5,773 nt of DNA, taken from Sulfurovum sp. (GTDB lineage Bacteria > Campylobacterota > Campylobacteria > Campylobacterales > Sulfurovaceae). Location of the stretch: assembly GCA_026983895.1 (NCBI GenBank), contig JALSTF010000006.1, positions 1 to 5,773 on the forward strand, given 5' to 3'. Positions 4,867-5,773 of the stretch are shown piece by piece. Each line of letters begins with the position of its first letter. Position 1 is the stretch's first letter. Both the position numbers and the translations under genes were made by a program. The notes beneath the pieces were generated by a model. It was not told the DNA's origin and did not search any database. It was given only the letters and a program-made list of their open reading frames with translations.

Positions 4867-5773
4867 ACAGATCTTATTGCTATTCTGCTCTTTTACCCTT
4901 CTTCTCTCTGCCCGCTATGAAGCCTCACCGCTGCACGAATGCCCGGCATACAACAACATGAAACACACTAAAAATACACACAACATACAGCTCGATCCTG
5001 CCAGGGAGTACACCGTGCTTGAGCATCACAAAGGGCAGTATTTGGTACTTGTCAAAGGAGAGCAGCCTGCTCAGAGATGGGTGGATGAAAGCTGTTTTTC
5101 CTCAAAAAAAGATGAACGTATGCGTACGGATAAAAGGCCTACTACATCGGTACATACTAAAAAATATGACAGCGTGGGAAAGCCTCTGCTTCTTGCGCTC
5201 TCCTGGCACAATGCCTTCTGCCAGACGCACCGGAACCGGAAGGAGTGCCGGCAGGGGCTCTTCTCTTTTGGCAGGAGTGAGAGGGGTTTCGTTTTGCACG
5301 GTCTCTGGCCACAGCCAAGGAGCAATGTCTACTGTAGTGTACCCGGGGAGTGGATCCGTTTTGACAAACATGGAGAGTGGAACAGGCTGCCCGAACCGAA
5401 GATCGACGCAGCACTCAAAGAGAGGCTTGCAAAAGTGATGCCCGGAGTCTCTTCGAAGCTGCACCGGCACGAATGGGTTAAACACGGCAGCTGTTACGGC
5501 GGCAGTGCCCAGGCGTATTTTGAAAAGGCGGTTGGGTTGGCAGAAATGGTGAAGCAGTCAAGGGTGGGCCGCTTTTTCCGGGACAATGCAGGCAAAAGAG
5601 TGACCCTTCAGCAGGTACGTTTCGCATTCGACAGCAGCTTTGGGAAAGGGAGCGGAAAGAGGGTGGAACTGCGCTGCCGCAAAGGACTCATTACGGAGCT
5701 GTGGCTGCATCTTGATGGAAGCGGGGAAGACCTTGCTTCCCTTCTCAAAGCCGGCAAGCCGGTGAGAAGCCGC
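4853..5773 (+). CDS. Secreted ribonuclease T2 family protein, 3' end cut by window
   Basis: The frame is open for 307 codons to the last base of the window with no stop. Residues 1-20 form a Sec signal peptide (leucine-rich core ending LLLSA), so the protein is periplasmic or secreted. After it comes an extra domain of about 60 residues (Cys30 to Cys81) with YTVLEHHKGQYLVLV and AQRWVDESC, resembling a small SH3-like fold. The RNase T2 domain begins with LALSWHNAFCQTH (114-126). It carries both catalytic segments, FVLHGLWPQ (His149) and HEWVKHGSC (His206, Glu207, His211), and later VELRC. Such enzymes cut RNA endonucleolytically through a 2',3'-cyclic phosphate. Cysteines near each motif suggest disulfides. 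ATG 4853 has AAAGG only 1 nt away, whereas GTG 4862 would have a 10-nt spacing and give the same signal peptide, so the start is uncertain by three codons. The gene diverges from the CitE-like gene. Confidence 0.9.
   Translation, partial: MTAVKQILLLFCSFTLLLSARYEASPLHECPAYNNMKHTKNTHNIQLDPAREYTVLEHHKGQYLVLVKGEQPAQRWVDESCFSSKKDERMRTDKRPTTSVHTKKYDSVGKPLLLALSWHNAFCQTHRNRKECRQGLFSFGRSERGFVLHGLWPQPRSNVYCSVPGEWIRFDKHGEWNRLPEPKIDAALKERLAKVMPGVSSKLHRHEWVKHGSCYGGSAQAYFEKAVGLAEMVKQSRVGRFFRDNAGKRVTLQQVRFAFDSSFGKGSGKRVELRCRKGLITELWLHLDGSGEDLASLLKAGKPVRSR

Noticed and set aside
5019..5485. Overlapping open frames on both strands near the window end
   Set aside because: They are shadows of the RNase T2 frame, which carries both catalytic motifs across the same bases.

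Overview
The window looks like chromosomal DNA of a Campylobacterota (epsilonproteobacterial) species, plausibly a Sulfurovum- or Sulfurimonas-like sulfur oxidiser. The best single clue is a glycosylase of the Helicobacter MagIII type. AT-rich divergent promoters and closely packed short operons also fit. Base composition by eye is near half G+C, which suits Sulfurovum better than Helicobacter or Campylobacter. The genus is an inference. There are seven protein genes, two of them cut by the window edges, and no rRNA, tRNA, CRISPR array or insertion sequence.

Positions 1-2049 (+) form one translationally linked group: the 3' part of amrS (AmmeMemoRadiSam radical SAM enzyme), amrB (MEMO1-like protein, starting inside the amrS stop codon) and pcm (isoaspartyl methyltransferase, 3 nt later). 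The third usual partner, AmrA/AMMECR1, is not in the window. Positions 2060-3046 (-) hold an exported MltB/GH103 lytic transglycosylase, convergent with pcm across a 10-nt gap. A 56-nt divergent promoter region separates it from the next gene.

Positions 3103-3786 (+) encode a MagIII-like 3-methyladenine DNA glycosylase. Its stop codon lies inside a perfect 23-bp inverted repeat (3780-3853). The repeat consists of two GTAG-headed REP palindromes in opposite orientation, a REPIN/BIME-type element, and its first hairpin followed by six T's also makes a terminator. Convergent on the other side (3871-4767, -) is a CitE/HpcH-family lyase-like protein with no citrate lyase partners nearby.

Positions 4768-4852 are a divergent promoter region built around a perfect 8-7-8 palindrome that contains a TATAAT on each strand. 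From 4853 to the window end (+) an open frame encodes a secreted RNase T2 with an extra N-terminal domain, truncated at its 3' end.

The genes do not form one pathway. They are housekeeping and stress functions (protein repair, DNA alkylation repair, wall turnover, secreted RNase) around the poorly understood AmmeMemoRadiSam module. The observations most worth following are the REPIN that supplies a stop codon and terminator, the coupling of AmrS/AmrB to Pcm, and the palindromic divergent promoter. No gap between genes exceeds 90 nt.
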